Origin: Phytophthora hibernalis
Lineage: Eukaryota > Oomycota > Peronosporomycetes > Peronosporales > Peronosporaceae
NCBI GenBank assembly: GCA_012656075.1
Contig: JAAKBF010000110.1
Coordinates: 211,275 to 275,274, forward strand
Length of the DNA: 64,000 nt
Direction: 5' to 3'
The notes beneath the pieces were generated by a model, which worked only from the letters and a program-made list of their open reading frames with translations, searched no databases and had not been told where the DNA came from. Within the stretch, counting starts at the first letter, position 1; the number at the start of each line of letters is the position of its first letter. A program made the translations under genes and the position numbers. Below, in pieces: positions 9,915 to 21,289 of the stretch.

Positions 9915-10995
9915 TGTACCTTAGCCTCCACGATAGACAGGCGCGTGTCCAGCTTCGGGCGCGTTCACGTTGTACGTAGGTGCCTCTAGGCCGGACAAAG
10001 CGTTCAAAATCGCTACCGCAACGGACTGGATCTACGACTGGTTATCGGAATCAAAGAAGCCCAGCGTCAGACGACGAACTCTTTGTTCGGGATCGCGGCC
10101 GCTCAAACCTCGTGCTGTCCTGTGGTATTCAGAAGGATTATTGATGACGTACACGAAGGCCTTGTTCGTCGCCGTCATATTCCACGCTCCACGGTCAAAA
10201 CTCTGCTGCACACACATTCCAGCTTCATTTGCATGCTAAGCACTACCGCGCCGAAATGGAACGCGACAATAGACGCTCAGACACGCCAGCTTTTGCGAAA
10301 CTGTCCAGAACTCAATTGACGTGGCGATGGATCCCAGGAACAGCTTCGACCACCTTGCTGTCATCTAACTTCTTATACGTTTCGTTCAGCGGGTTAACGG
10401 CTATCGGGTGGTCGATCAAGTCGATCAAAAGTGTACCGGATGCCAGCGTCGCTCGGGTGACCGTCGGCTACTCCGAATACTGGATCGAAGCTGTGTGAGA
10501 CGACTGCGTCTCCCATGCAAACGCGATGGCGAGAAGCGGCCATGTGGAAAAGTTGTCGTCGGGAAAGAGCGAGGGGCAGTTTTTGCCATCTTGACCTGAA
10601 GGCAGCGCACAAAAACGATATCGCCTATACCAATAGCCATGTTGGCCTTGCAAAGTATTGTAAGATCCGACGCACACCCAAAGATGTACCAGGGCAGGAA
10701 AAGCAAGGCGGCGTCCTGGTAGTCCTCGGAGATACCAGCCGTCGAACTGAGTTATGTTAACAAACGCCCCGACTCACTCGCTCTTTATTAAGTACCGTTC
10801 CAGCACTTGTCATTTCTTGTGCAAAACATTGTGTCGATCCCCGCTCGATGCTCAAGGGAACGGTATCAGCCGCCATGGCTTGACCTCAGCTCCACATTGA
10901 CGAATAATCTCCTCCTCCTGCTGGCAATACTCGCGTGTTTGACGCCGTCATAAGTGACCAACTTGTACACTTCGTACGAGAAGAGGTGGAACTAC
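9915..10995 (-). pseudogene. Decayed minus-strand gene, family unknown (membrane-like)
   Basis: Reading right to left, protein-like segments follow one another. FHLFSYEVYKLVTYDG lies at about 10930-10985. ISEDYQDAALLFLPWYIFGC (10685-10745) continues as DLTILCKANMAIGIGDIVFV and on to KMAKTAP. A frame change gives LLAIAFAWETQSSHTASIQY, a TAG near 10466, and PTVTRATLASGTLLIDLID to 10312. Further left are NMTATNKAFVYVINNPSEYH (10125-10185) and, past a TAG near 10030, IQSVAVAILNALSGLEAPTY to a stop near 9920. The order on one strand, hydrophobic segments and few stops argue for a dead gene. I do not recognise the family. Stops and shifts rule out an intact product. Confidence 0.45.
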
Positions 10996-12299
10996 GCCAC
11001 AATGTTGTCAGCTGAGAATATCTGTGGTCATAACTAAATTCCGGACAAAAATTAGTTTTTGTTCCTGCTAAGCTACATCAAATTGAAGATACCGCTAATG
11101 CACGAAGAGTCGACCTCGCCAATAACGACGTTTCGGCTTTGAGTCCCACGCCGCGCACACATTTGATAGCCCTTTAGAGGTAAAGAGGCTGCAAGTGGGT
11201 GATGTGTTGCTCGTGTTGTACAATATCTCCTAGAAAACGGAGTGCGGTTTCAGGCATTAGAGGTGGAGGATACTGCGGTGGGGCAGAATCAGACAGAAAT
11301 TTCCTTTGGATATACCGATGAAGTGGAGGTGGTAGTGGGGTATGGCGGAGCGGAACTGGACGAAGAAGTGGTGAGGTGGTTCACGGCACGCTGGAGGGTA
11401 ATGCTGTTTCTGCATTTTGTGAGCTGGGTTTTGTCGCTTTTGCAGAGTTGAATGGAATGACAAGCACTGGCGTGGAGCCGAGTTTAGTGAAGCGAGTGGA
11501 GACGAGTGAAGTCAACGAGATGAAGCCGATCACGATGACTTTGAAGAGAATAAGGAGGTAGATCAATGGAAGTTGTGCAAACACTAACCTTATCGTTGCG
11601 CTATGTACACTACATTTGCAGAAGCAGCTGGGCGCTATTGTTCGATTTGTCGCTGCACCAGTGGCAAAATAGTGAGACCAACCACTAGGTAGAACCAGTC
11701 ATCGCCTTGGGTTTTGCACCAAGACGACCAGGTGTTGCGTGCTGTTTTCCCAAATAGCACAGTCTTGAGCTACTTAACCCTTAAGACGCGAGCTTTATGC
11801 TGCAGCTCACCAGGCAGGGGATTCATTACTGAAGCTATTGTTACGCAGATCAAACAGGCAGATGCATGAGCTGCTGGTGGCCTCTGTACACACTGGTCGT
11901 GTGCACTCTCCATACCCAGCCAAATTGCGTTGGATAAATGCTGCCATTTTCAAATCGCCCAAGGCAAACGTGATGCTGGAAGATCTGGCTGTCACAGCCC
12001 CCGTCCCGACTACCGTCGAGATGGTTGCATCAGTTCTTGTGATTACCACGTAACACCCGAGCACCCAGCTTTCTGTCACGTTAGGGCCCATGGGAAGCAG
12101 CAGGTACAGATAATGAGCTCGCTTATGGGTCTGGCTCGTTGTCTTTTAAGTTGTCACGCAAACGAGTTTGCCCTTTTAACACATATTGGATTAGATCACT
12201 ATGTTGGGGTTCAAGGTTGGTGCCAATTACATGCATCAACACAAGGTAGATAAGTGCACTCCAGTGGTGGACTGCAGCACATCGCAGAGGTGACCCGCA
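10996..12299. other. Unassigned region with two short protein-like frames
   Basis: Plus-strand frames at 11242-11451 (acidic, 69 codons, DEVEVVVGYGGAELDEEVV) and 11376-11561 overlap and could be pieces of one decayed frame. Another pair near 11838-12091 is open on both strands for 71-94 codons. No motif is recognisable in any of them and I do not call a gene. Confidence 0.4.
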
Positions 12300-12560
12300 G
12301 TTCATTACAGCGGTGAAATACGGTGCAGTTCGGTAGGGGTCAGTAATGCGTTGCAGTAATGAACTCCGTGCAATACAGTGAAGAATTGTCGCATATTGCA
12401 GTGGAGTATAGTGATGAACAGCCGTGCAATGTTGATGTCAAAAGCAGAACAATGCCGTGGTGAAATGTAGTAGAAAACTGCGGTACGCTGCATTGGTGGA
12501 CTACAGTGTTTTCAGTGGCGAACTGTAGTGCAGTACAGTGGCGACAAGTAGCAAATGCAG
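12300..12560. repeat. Degenerate CAGTG-rich repeat tract
   Basis: The pentamers CAGTG, GCAGT and TGCAAT/TGCAGT recur every 10-25 bases (for example GCAGTAATG, GCAATACAGTG, GCAGTGGAGTATAGTG, GTAGTGCAGTACAGTGGCG). No fixed period is visible, so this looks like an old, decayed minisatellite. It has no coding potential. Confidence 0.6.
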
Positions 12561-14371
12561 TTGAGGACGTCCGGTGCGGAGATCGTTTAATTCCAGTTGT
12601 TAGGTGATTATTCGCAAAGGCGTTTGAAGTGATCGTTGCATTCCATTGGACCGTTTGCGTGTATAGTAAAGGTGGTGTCCCATTTCATAATATTAATTTA
12701 TATGTATGCTGGGTGGTTGGATAGCAGTTGCCCCTAGTGCGCTCAGGATTATAAAATGTAACGAGGAAGGAGTGTATTTGATTGAATCAATTTTCCTCTC
12801 TGGGGGTATGCGCGTGCATAAAGGCTTTTGGGTTGACCAGTACACTGAATGCAGCCCTGGTTGACCGGCGTTTGGACCCACCGCTCAAGGGTCAAAAAGA
12901 ATAAGTGGCGGCGGTATGTGTATATAACTGTATTTGTATTTCGTGCCAACCCATCAAAAATGCAGTTTTGAGGAGCTGTGTTCAGAGTTTACACCCCCAG
13001 ACTTATTTTTTAGGACTAGTCTGGGATACTACTATACACTTGACACAAGGTCAAACGTTTCACGAGTTGGCTCAGGAGAAGTTATGAAACCACCCGCGAA
13101 CCCAGTATATCGGTATTACTGAACAAACTCAGCTTGAATAAAAATAGGAGAACCAAAACGGGGGCGGTAACTGGTTCCATAGTGGTAAGTTCGTTTTAGG
13201 TGTGAAAATATGCAAGAAGCGCTGCTCATACTATTGCGGATGCTGCCCCAACCCGCGCAAGAGTCCTTCATATCACTCTGTAGAATTGGGACAAAACGAA
13301 ACTGCTATTCACAGCATGTTCACTTCGCTTCGTGTTGATGATAGCATAGTCATAGTCAAAATCACTTGGGATTTGTATGGTTCAATATATGCACCCTTGT
13401 ACCACGCGTGGGACAGATCAGTGGTACACCTTTGGTGGCGAATAAAGATTAACGGCAGTAAAACCTTTATAATTTGTAATAAAAATATAGTGTACCTGCA
13501 TATCATCGTGACAATCGGCAAGAAAGAAGAGGACTTGGTCGACGAGAAACGCGATCTTTTGACGGGGACATTTTTGTCAGCGCCCTCATTTGAGACAACT
13601 TGAACAGTTTCACTAATTTCACTGAAAGCAAGTCGGCACAGTGTCAATTTTGCAAATATTGGTCGATTTTGCCGAATAATATGTTTCATTTAGTATATCT
13701 GTGGATGCATCGACAAAACGAGGAGGGATTATTTAATGATGCAAATTAGCTCAATAATGTGGGTATAATTAACATTTGCACCTGAGCGAGCCTTGAGAAG
13801 GGGCGTTCAATATCCTGCCCGCCTCAAGAACCTGAAATGTAAATTAGGTTGCAGTGTCGGGGCGGCTGTGGATACCATGGCACAATTAATGTATCAGAAG
13901 TAAACCCAAGATGAACTTTGGACCTGCGGAGGGTAGAGAGAGAAGAACTCTCGTTACCGACAATATTAAACGGGGTGGGTCCTTGATTTTTTAGTTCACT
14001 GGACTGAAAAAACGTCCACTTAGAAGCGTACGTGTACATAGGCTTTGTGCAGATCAAAGTCTCTCATCTTTGTCACTCAGTCTGCTGATATCGCGTGGGA
14101 AACCCGTGGGAGGATGTTCTACACAAGCGGTCAACATCGAAGAAAAATGCAGCCATACTGAAGTAATGGACCGAATAGGAAAGCTGTACTGATGGTGTAA
14201 GTCGTGGGGTGGAATTCTCGAATCAATGGAACGGTTGGATACCTATGGAAATTGAAATGGTTCGAGAATGGAACGGTGGTGGTTAATGGGAATTTTATAT
14301 TTTTTGTAGTTAAGTGAAGCTGGAACGGAACGCTCAAAGACAAAATTGGAAAGAAAACGGAAAGGGGCGTT
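12561..14371. other. AT-richer unassigned region
   Basis: The longest frames are 133 codons on the plus strand at 13202-13603 (Cys-rich start, KICKKRCSYYCGCCPNPRK) and 126 codons on the minus strand at 13309-13689, which overlap each other. Neither shows a motif I know. Other frames are short. I see no transposon ends or RNA genes. Confidence 0.4.
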
Positions 14372-14399
14372 CTACGGTGTGGCAAAAGCGTCACAAATT

Positions 14400-15125
14400 T
14401 GGACTTGGGTGATTTGGGAGACTTGGGGGCGATGGCTTCTTGTCATCAGTGTCGGACGATTCGACGTCCTTACCACCGCCGGATTTATCGGACTCCTGGG
14501 TGTCGTCCTACGAAGCTTTGGGGTCCTTCTTGTTCTTCTGGTCGCCTTCTTCACTGTCTTGGTCGTCTTCGTCGTCAGGTTCGAAGTCGAAGTCGTGCTC
14601 TTTCTTGATGTTCTTGGTCTCGTGGTCGGATTCATCGGTGAGGCCGGTGTGGGAAGAATCGTCGGAGTCTTCGTCGACGGCCGGGCGCTTGGGTTTCGTG
14701 GTTAACGGAGCTTCGGGAGGCAGCGCGGTGAACTCACCGTCCTCTTCGAAGTCCGAGTCGTCTTCTCCCATCTCTGCAACACGAAATGGTTTTTCGGCGA
14801 GCGTGGCGGCAGACTTGTTCTTCTGCAGCAGTCGGGCGACCTCGAGCTGTGTGGTCTTGAGCGTCTTGTTCGTCAGCAGTGTCTTCCAGGAGCCGCGTGT
14901 CTTGCTGCCTACCCAGGATGGATTAGTGGGTGCTCCTTGACGGATGTCGAGCACAATTCGAGCAAGTGTGCGCAAGGAGAGGCGGAGGTGAGCAGAGTGA
15001 GTGGGGTCGAGTGCGTTGGACCGTTCCAGCAACTCTGGGACGGAGGCGTACCCATCTTCACAAAAACTTCTTGCATGTGTTGCAGTAACGCGCAAAAAAG
15101 CAACGATTGTTTGACTACATTTGCT
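14400..15125 (-). pseudogene. Decayed gene with long acidic C-terminus, family unknown
   Basis: On the minus strand, ANVVKQSLLFCALLQHMQEV (about 15055-15120) runs in one frame and, after an apparent shift near 15050, YASVPELLERSNALDP continues in the next. That frame stays open for nearly 190 codons to a TAG at 14508. It contains RTLARIVLDIRQGAPTNPSW and then a highly acidic tail rich in DDSDFEEDGEF, DEDSDDSSHT and EPDDEDDQDSEEGDQ. After the TAG the same frame stays open and acidic to a TGA near 14397. G/C-rich third positions support real coding history. Acidic tails of this type occur in chromatin and nucleolar proteins, but I cannot name this one. The open plus-strand frames over it are its complement. 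Confidence 0.5.
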
Positions 15126-16392
15126 CAGTAAAGCATACCCTTTCGTGAGCTACGTTTTCGCTTCAATGATTTACTAATGGTGCATGAAATATGAATGCCA
15201 CAAGGGTTCAGTATACTGGAATGATTACGCCCTGTATCGTTTGATATGAAATAGAATAAGGTGCAAGCAAAATTGAACTTCTGCTCAAAATCCGCCATTT
15301 CCCGTTAATCGAGGGTGATTTTCTACAGAGTTTTGAGAAGTGGCAAAAACGGCTCGAAATATGTCCTTTGTCGCGACAGGGTAAATATAGAATTTCATGA
15401 TATATCGAAAGAGATAATCATCAATCAACATATCGAAAAGGATAATCATCAATCAACATATCGTGAGAGCTTCGACTTGCGTCGTTTCATACCTGTTTTC
15501 GTAAATACTCTACAGCATGCACCGCGTTTTCGTTTGTTTTTGTTTACAAACATGTGCGGTGTGAACTGCCTACTCTCGTAAGCATCCGTAATCATAAAAT
15601 AGAAAAGGTTGTACTGAAAGATATTTGTTTAAACCATAGTATGTACAGCAGGAGCTTCAGAAAACAAAAAATTGTTTTCGGATTCCATCCGTTCGGTAGA
15701 TAATTCAGGTAGCAATGGAGCTGCCGTTTAAGCAAATGCGCACTACTTTTACTCCCTCCATCAAATGTTCTCCTCGCTCATTTTCTTGACTTTGGCGTCG
15801 ATGTTTTTTATATTATACGGACTATTGTGCAACTGACTTGCACCGAACTGTAATAACCATTCGTGACTGGCGACTCATTACTGTCACGTACATCACCTCT
15901 TCCACCTCCTCACCTCCTCGCCAAAGCCATTTGACACCCCACTGACCCTTCGTCCTGTTTTCTCATACCACGTGTGTCCCCACCAATGTCTGGTATCGTT
16001 CGCTTGTCTGTTGGCCACATACAGCTCATGCGTCTTACTTCGCTGTGACACCTGTACCGCAACGCTCTGCTTTCGATCAATGTGTTGTGGTTCCTGTAAT
16101 AATGGCTCCACGTCTTCATCTCACACGGATCTGCTAACCGTGTGTGATCATGTACCAATGCCTCATCTACTTGGCTTTTGGATTGCGTTTAGCCTTCAGC
16201 CAGTCAATTATTAGTGCACTCCGTAAAATATTTGTTCCAGTTCATTTCTACCGCTTTCCTACAGCGATGGACAGAATGCAGCTGCCGCCAGCTAACTGCC
16301 AGTCAAATTCCAAAACAAAAAGACAAGGCACTTCAGATCATCAAGAATCACTATAACCTAATTCGCTTATTCCTAGCCTCTCAGTCGGTAAA
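15126..16392. other. Unassigned region with a short tandem repeat
   Basis: AT-rich sequence. At 15413-15463 a 23-bp segment (GATAATCATCAATCAACATATCG with a few spacer bases) is repeated with a 28-bp period. A minus-strand frame of 72 codons at 15893-16111 reads protein-like (EPLLQEPQHIDRKQSVAVQV) but matches nothing I know. No gene is called. Confidence 0.4.
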
Positions 16393-17620
16393 ATGGAGAC
16401 AGACACGGCACCGGAAAAGGAGGACGATGTGCTTCAGCGCGCAGAGCTAGTTGCAGTGGACGAGGTGATTGCGGCAGAGACTACTAGCTGGAAGAAGCAC
16501 CGCTAGCACTACAGCTTCAAGATTCAGCGAGAGGCGCTGCAAGCGACAGAAGGAATGAGTGAGCGAGAGGCTGCTCACGCGCAAGGTTGTCCATTAGTGA
16601 CTGGCGCAAGAAAACGAAGGAGATTTTCCCCACGAGACGCGCTCTCAAGAGCGCCGGGGCGTCCGGAGAGCGTGCTGTTTGGGATTGAGCTCATTAAACA
16701 TATGAAGGACACCCAACTCGACTGCCTCGCGCACAGAGCTACCCTTAGTAGCTACTGCTGTATGTTGAAGACAATAAAGACGTCAGTACTGCGTACGAGT
16801 CACTGCTTTGGTTGCTTCGGCGGTTCGCTTATCGCCATGGGTTTGTACAGCGTACGTCTAGCGGATAAAATGTGCTATTTAACCGTCGCCATTTCTGTAC
16901 AACTGTGTTTGTGCCACAAACCGATGATTGCTCTTTACATGTATTAGGGGAAAGTTGACGACCTTGCAGTTGTTCAAACAGCATTCGCTGTCAGGTTTAA
17001 CGAGAGATTTGGTTCATATCCTGCAAGTGCTATATACAACACTGGAAACTGGAATATAATACGACACCCCGCTTCCGTCAAAAATCCTGTCACCTAAAGG
17101 TAAGGCGGAAAAGCCATCTGCCCAACAAAATCACTCTGCAAGAATGACAGCGGCTTGCACCATACGCGCAGACGGCATGAAATTGACACTGGTTTTCATT
17201 GTGAGAGGCGCACCCAATGGCACAATTCAAGGAGAGGAACTCCCAACCTATCCGAAGGGTGCGATGCTTTTTATATTACCGTAGCAGATAAAATAAAACG
17301 TACTAATATGTCTTGTGCTAACAGATCATATTTACACTACCCAAAAGAAGGCCTGGATGGACAGTTGTGTGTGGGCCTTCTACCTGCGTTCGCTCTTGCA
17401 TCACCACATTTCCGAGCCATATGTCCTCCTCGTGGACAACCTGGATTGCCACGTCTCCGCGGCCTTGGAGGAAATCGTTGCCAGCGAAGTAGTTTCATTG
17501 TTGCAGCCATTGCCGAAGAACTCCACCTCAGTATGTCGGCCGTTAGACGCCGGAATTATGAAGTCAAAGTTACGAGCTTTGTTGCTCGAAGAAACAGATA
17601 GGGCCCTGAATGCCCGTTAG
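16393..17620 (+). pseudogene. pogo-like transposase, decayed (DDE_1 family)
   Basis: Parts in order on the plus strand: METDTAPEKEDD start at 16393; a helix-turn-helix segment HYSFKIQREALQATEGMSER (16507-16566) following a TAG at 16504; GRPESVLFGIELIKHMKD (about 16656-16709); LLWLLRRFAYRHGF (CENP-B-type DNA-binding region, about 16803-16845) in another frame; FNERFGSYPAS before 17031; then the catalytic domain. In that domain the first-Asp motif (family DETG) reads LETG at about 17040, followed by a TAA. Next are MTAACTIRADGMKLTLVFIV (17143-17202), LLVDNLDCHV (second Asp, 17426-17455) and CRPLDAGIMKSKL (third Asp, 17534-17572). Stops occur at 16504, about 16867, 17055 and 17282. The family is clear. 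The protein is dead through several stops and shifts and the altered first catalytic residue. Confidence 0.85.
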
Positions 17621-17712
17621 AAGACAGTGGCCACCATCAAACGAACCATTAAAGCGTGGGGACATCAAAACCACCACCGTCACGAAAGCTTTTAACAAAG
17701 CGCTCAAAACTA

Positions 17713-17777
17713 AGTTTTAGCTGTAAATATATAACTGCCTTCATTGAGCTAAATTTAGCTATGTTATAGCTAAAACC
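17713..17777. repeat. Small inverted repeat with central palindrome
   Basis: AGTTTTAGCTGTAA at the left and TTATAGCTAAAAC at the right form an imperfect inverted repeat. Between them lies a perfect 14-bp palindrome, AGCTAAATTTAGCT, at 17747-17760. It sits about 90 bp past the pogo-like transposase stop and could be an element end, but I found no matching left end. Confidence 0.5.
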
Positions 17778-17885
17778 TGAGTATTTTGTCCAATACGATT
17801 GCCAGGATCTTGCTTGGCTATTTTTTCTCCTATCCTTCTTAACTATCGGCTCAAATATTTGCTGATGGCTGTTGCTCACTGTCCG

Positions 17886-18090
17886 TTGCTGTAGTAGTCT
17901 TTGTAGATACACAAATTCGGCCACATTGTTGGTCGTTGCTGTGCTGTCCAATGATGTGACTGCCGCCCATACCAGTACACTGGCATGCTGTCCTTCTTCA
18001 CTCTCTCGCATTTCTACTACAACACTTCCATTTCCGCCGGGTCCGGATTGCCCCGGACCAACCATCAAAGAAGCCCACTTTAGTGGGTCC
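17886..18090 (-). pseudogene. RNase H domain fragment of a non-LTR retrotransposon
   Basis: A minus-strand 196-codon frame (17649-18239) contains QSGPGGNGSVVVEMRE, VWAAVTSLDSTATTNNVAEF and YLQRLLQQ. This is the order of the RNase H fold of oomycete non-LTR elements (family pattern DG..RGNPGPGGxG...TTNNxAE). The expected first part, FFDGWSGA, is present but in the adjacent frame just upstream, and RGNP in the third frame, so the start of the domain is broken by small indels near 18050-18065. TTNNVAEF carries the conserved Glu/Asn region. The fragment is inactive. Confidence 0.75.
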
Positions 18091-18239
18091 ATGTCTTGTG
18101 CGCACATTACTACTCCATGTTTGAAGTTGAAAATCACCGCCAAAATCTTTAGAGCCGAATTTTCTGTTAGTGATATAACCCCAATTTTTCTCCGTCGTCC
18201 TTCGAGCAATCCCTTCATGAGTCCCTCCCGAACCTCCAC

Positions 18240-20200
18240 TAGCGTGATCTACTGGGTGATTGTTGCATGCACTCTGTTGACATTCCACCGACAAAATCGT
18301 TGTGAATATCAACGCACACCATCTGGTCTACAGCTCTTGTGCGACCGTGGTCATTCCGTCCTAATCCGTCTCAGAATATTCGTTTGTCCATTGTGTTACC
18401 CACCTTGGCAGACTCTTCAACTTAAAAATGAAGGTCTCCTTGATGAAATTCTGGCGATGGTTCTCCTTAGCTCTTTTTTCTTCCTCTCATCGTTTTCATA
18501 CCAGCCTTCCATAGGTCAGCCGCCTCTGGACAATCCCAAATCAAATGAGCAGCCCCTAGCTGCGTTATCTCCTGATATTCAACGGCTTAGCAGTTGTACA
18601 TTTGTTCCTTGTTCACCCATAGTCGTAATTTACCCCACTTGAGTTTCATCACATTTTAAACGTGATACGCTGGCACCCCTTCCATCTTCTGCAGCCTTTC
18701 CAATAGCAACTCAACCAGAGTCGCTGCAAATCGTTCATTTTGCTTGCTTCTTTGCTCTTCTATCTTTTCTAACATCCCTTTTGCTGTGTTTTCCTTGCGT
18801 CGTGTCATCTGGGTCTTGAACTGCTTCCGGGTCATGGATCACCTCCTTTACCTATCCACAAGGACTGCACTCAAGTGATCCACGCATGCGTAACCACCCA
18901 TGCATCTTGGTGACCCACCGATTATTTTCCTGCAATCCACGATACCTACCCGTGGTGTGAGGCCCATTTGTGTTGAATCGCTTGCCATCTGGCATGTTTG
19001 AAAAAGGTGATACTGGTCGTCGATAAAATGGCAAATCTATAATTCATTGGTTGTTCTACTCCTGAACACCACCTCAGGGTATTTCGCGATGATATCACTT
19101 CACAACTCCTTGTAATCTTCCGCTGATCTGCTTTCCAACGGCAAGCAACGTTGCACGGAAGTGAAAAGCACTTGGCCCTCTACTATCCAGTAAAGGAACA
19201 CTAAGTCTTTCAGTTTCAGTTGCGGTGATTTGGATGCTAAATTCTCCAGCCCAACCCACCGCTGACAGCCGCCATCCAGACTCCACAACCGTAACTCCCT
19301 GATCGGAACGTCACCCAATCCGTCGACGATGAAGTCTCCACGTTCTAATTTTCTCTTCTTTTTGATTACCCTCATAGCTACGTCGAAGATGTCCTTGTAG
19401 TTCACCAGCAGCCGGCCAGTTTGTCACCTGAATTTGACCCCACAGCGTTTTTTAACTGCTTATGCAGCCATTTGCCGTCCGTGTCTGCAATGGCATCCTG
19501 CTGCCCACTGCACCCAAGCTCTCACTGTGACCAAAAGATCATCCTGCGGCGTGCGTCTTGGCTCATTAAGCTGTGATGTGACGTGTTCACTAATCCTCCT
19601 CCTCTTAATTGTAGCAGTTTCCTGTAATATGCGTGTGCGGCTTGTTCGTGAGCGCCCAGGTCGCCATTGGCAAGACGCTCATCGCTATCCGTTCCGTTTC
19701 AAAATTCGGCATTCCAATCCCTACTAACTTCGCCTGCCTTTCCGCTAATTCTTTCTTGATCCAGCTGACTGGTGCTTGTTCCGGTCAATCGAAAGTTGAT
19801 CTCCATAGTTTCTTATCCGTTAATCCGGTTGAGTAATGATGTATGATGCCGTCCAGGCACACCTTGCGGCGTACAGTAATTTAGATACTATTAGCAGCCA
19901 CAATTGTGGCACGCTGCTGCGCCGAGCTGGGTTTTGCTCTGCAAGTGCGAATCGTATTGAGAGTGCTATGAAAGCACGGTCACAAGCTGCGGCCACCATG
20001 TTGCCATGTCCTGCCAGGTGACCCTAATACCGCACAGTAAGTGTGCAGCGATCCGATTAGGAAAGAATGACGACGATCATGTCACAGCGTCCACCGTCCA
20101 CCGCTGTATCAAGATCGTCGTCATCCTTGCCTAGTCGGATCGCTACAGACCTTTTAAATCGATCATAAGTCCAGATACTCGTGAAAACCTCTCCACTGCT
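18240..20200 (-). mobile_element. Decayed interior between RT and RNase H of non-LTR element
   Basis: This lies between the RT fragment and the RNase H fragment on the same strand, so it probably belongs to the same retrotransposon. Minus-strand open pieces such as 19100-19405 (101 codons, FIVDGLGDVPIRELRLWSLD) are consistent with the RT connection region of such elements, but many stops separate them. I cannot assign domains within it. Confidence 0.45.
20042..20149. repeat. Imperfect inverted duplication (about 42-48 bp arms)
   Basis: The left arm from 20048 (GCGATCCGATTAGGAAAGAA...) pairs with the right arm ending at 20143 (...CTTGCCTAGTCGGATCGC). They share GCGATCCGAnTAGG and TGACGACGATC with a few mismatches. 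The centre contains a 7-bp direct repeat (TCCACCG twice). The arms extend a few bases outward with mismatches. It lies inside the decayed retrotransposon, so one arm is probably an inverted copy of the other. Confidence 0.75.
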
Positions 20201-20430
20201 GCTGTGGCTGCTTTCTGCATTGCTTTGCTGAGTATATAAATAGCCGTGTTATCAACATACCCATCTACTTGCAGCTGCTCCTCCATGGCGCCTGACGTCA
20301 AAGTGATTCCTGCAACTTCTCATCCGGTTCCACATCGGCATACAATATGTCCACGGCAATGATGAAAAGCAGAGGCGCCAACGGACATCCCTACCGGATA
20401 CCGCTGATGACTTTGGCGTTGATGTTCCTC
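20200..20430 (-). pseudogene. Reverse transcriptase fragment with YVDN active-site box
   Basis: Minus strand: AKVISGIR, a TAG at 20391-20393 in place of the usual Gln, then GCPLAPLLFIIAVDILYADV. This is the conserved RT segment around SGxRQGCPLAPLLF of non-LTR retrotransposons. About 100 nt further on, in another frame, GYVDNTAIYILS occupies the YxDD active-site position (20248-20259 for YVDN). The second catalytic Asp is replaced by Asn. FSRVSGLMIDL follows, as expected after the YxDD box. The stop, the frameshift and the Asp loss show a dead copy. Confidence 0.82.
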
Positions 20431-20479
20431 GCATGGCATATTTCCTACAATACCAGGTATGAGCAAACACACATATATA

Positions 20480-21285
20480 ATAATATTATGTTCACAGTCG
20501 TACGCATAGTAAAACGATCCTTGGTACTAAAAAGTGGTGGTGGATCTGGATAAACTCCGATACAACTCCAATAAACTTCCAAACCGTACTGAAGTTTTCA
20601 CGGTCCTTGACAGTTCGCTTTTCTGCGTACGCACACCCAATTCTCTCGTTGACTGGATGCATATACTTTATATTTTGTTTATTGGAGCGAATATCGAACG
20701 TGAAAACACCGTTATCCAATTCCGAATGGCGTTACTACAACATTTCAACGACAACACGACAGCTCTTACCGCAATACAGTGGGGCTTCGGCAAAAGAAGC
20801 AGCACCACAGCGAAGCAACACTACAGAAGTCTAGAGCTCATCGCGTAAAATACTCGTTATAAATGACTGCTATTGTGAAAGTTAGCAGCATGCACGTCGG
20901 TCGTTTGCCAAAATCACGTTGGCGATGAGCCTTAACAAGCCCTTCCCCGCCTTCTGTTCAAGAAGAACAAAACACCGGAGTCTGCATAAGCGAATCTGTA
21001 GCCACTAGAGCCGACAATCAAGTGCACACCACCTCTTGACGAGGACCACTAGCGCGCTCATGCCCGCAGCGAGCGTTTCGGCACGGAATTATTGCGGTCC
21101 CGCTTGAAGCAGTTCCATGTGATGGAGGAATACCTGGATAAACTATCTAGTCGAGGTAGTACACGGAAATATGTAAGGTGCTCGCTGCTAATATTAATGG
21201 TCGACCTTACGTCTCAATAGTTGCAAGTAGCTACGTGTCTGTTTCTGCTACCATTCGAGCTAGCTTGTTGGGTTTGTAGTCAGGT
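20480..21285. other. Unassigned stretch between RT fragment and MULE remnant
   Basis: A plus-strand piece near 21083-21175 reads ERFGTELLRSRLKQFHVMEE and is followed by a GTAAG donor-like site, but it is too short to assign. A minus-strand 75-codon frame at 20492-20719 shows no motif. The segment may include remains of the RT N-terminal region. Confidence 0.35.
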
Positions 21286-21289
21286 CTGG

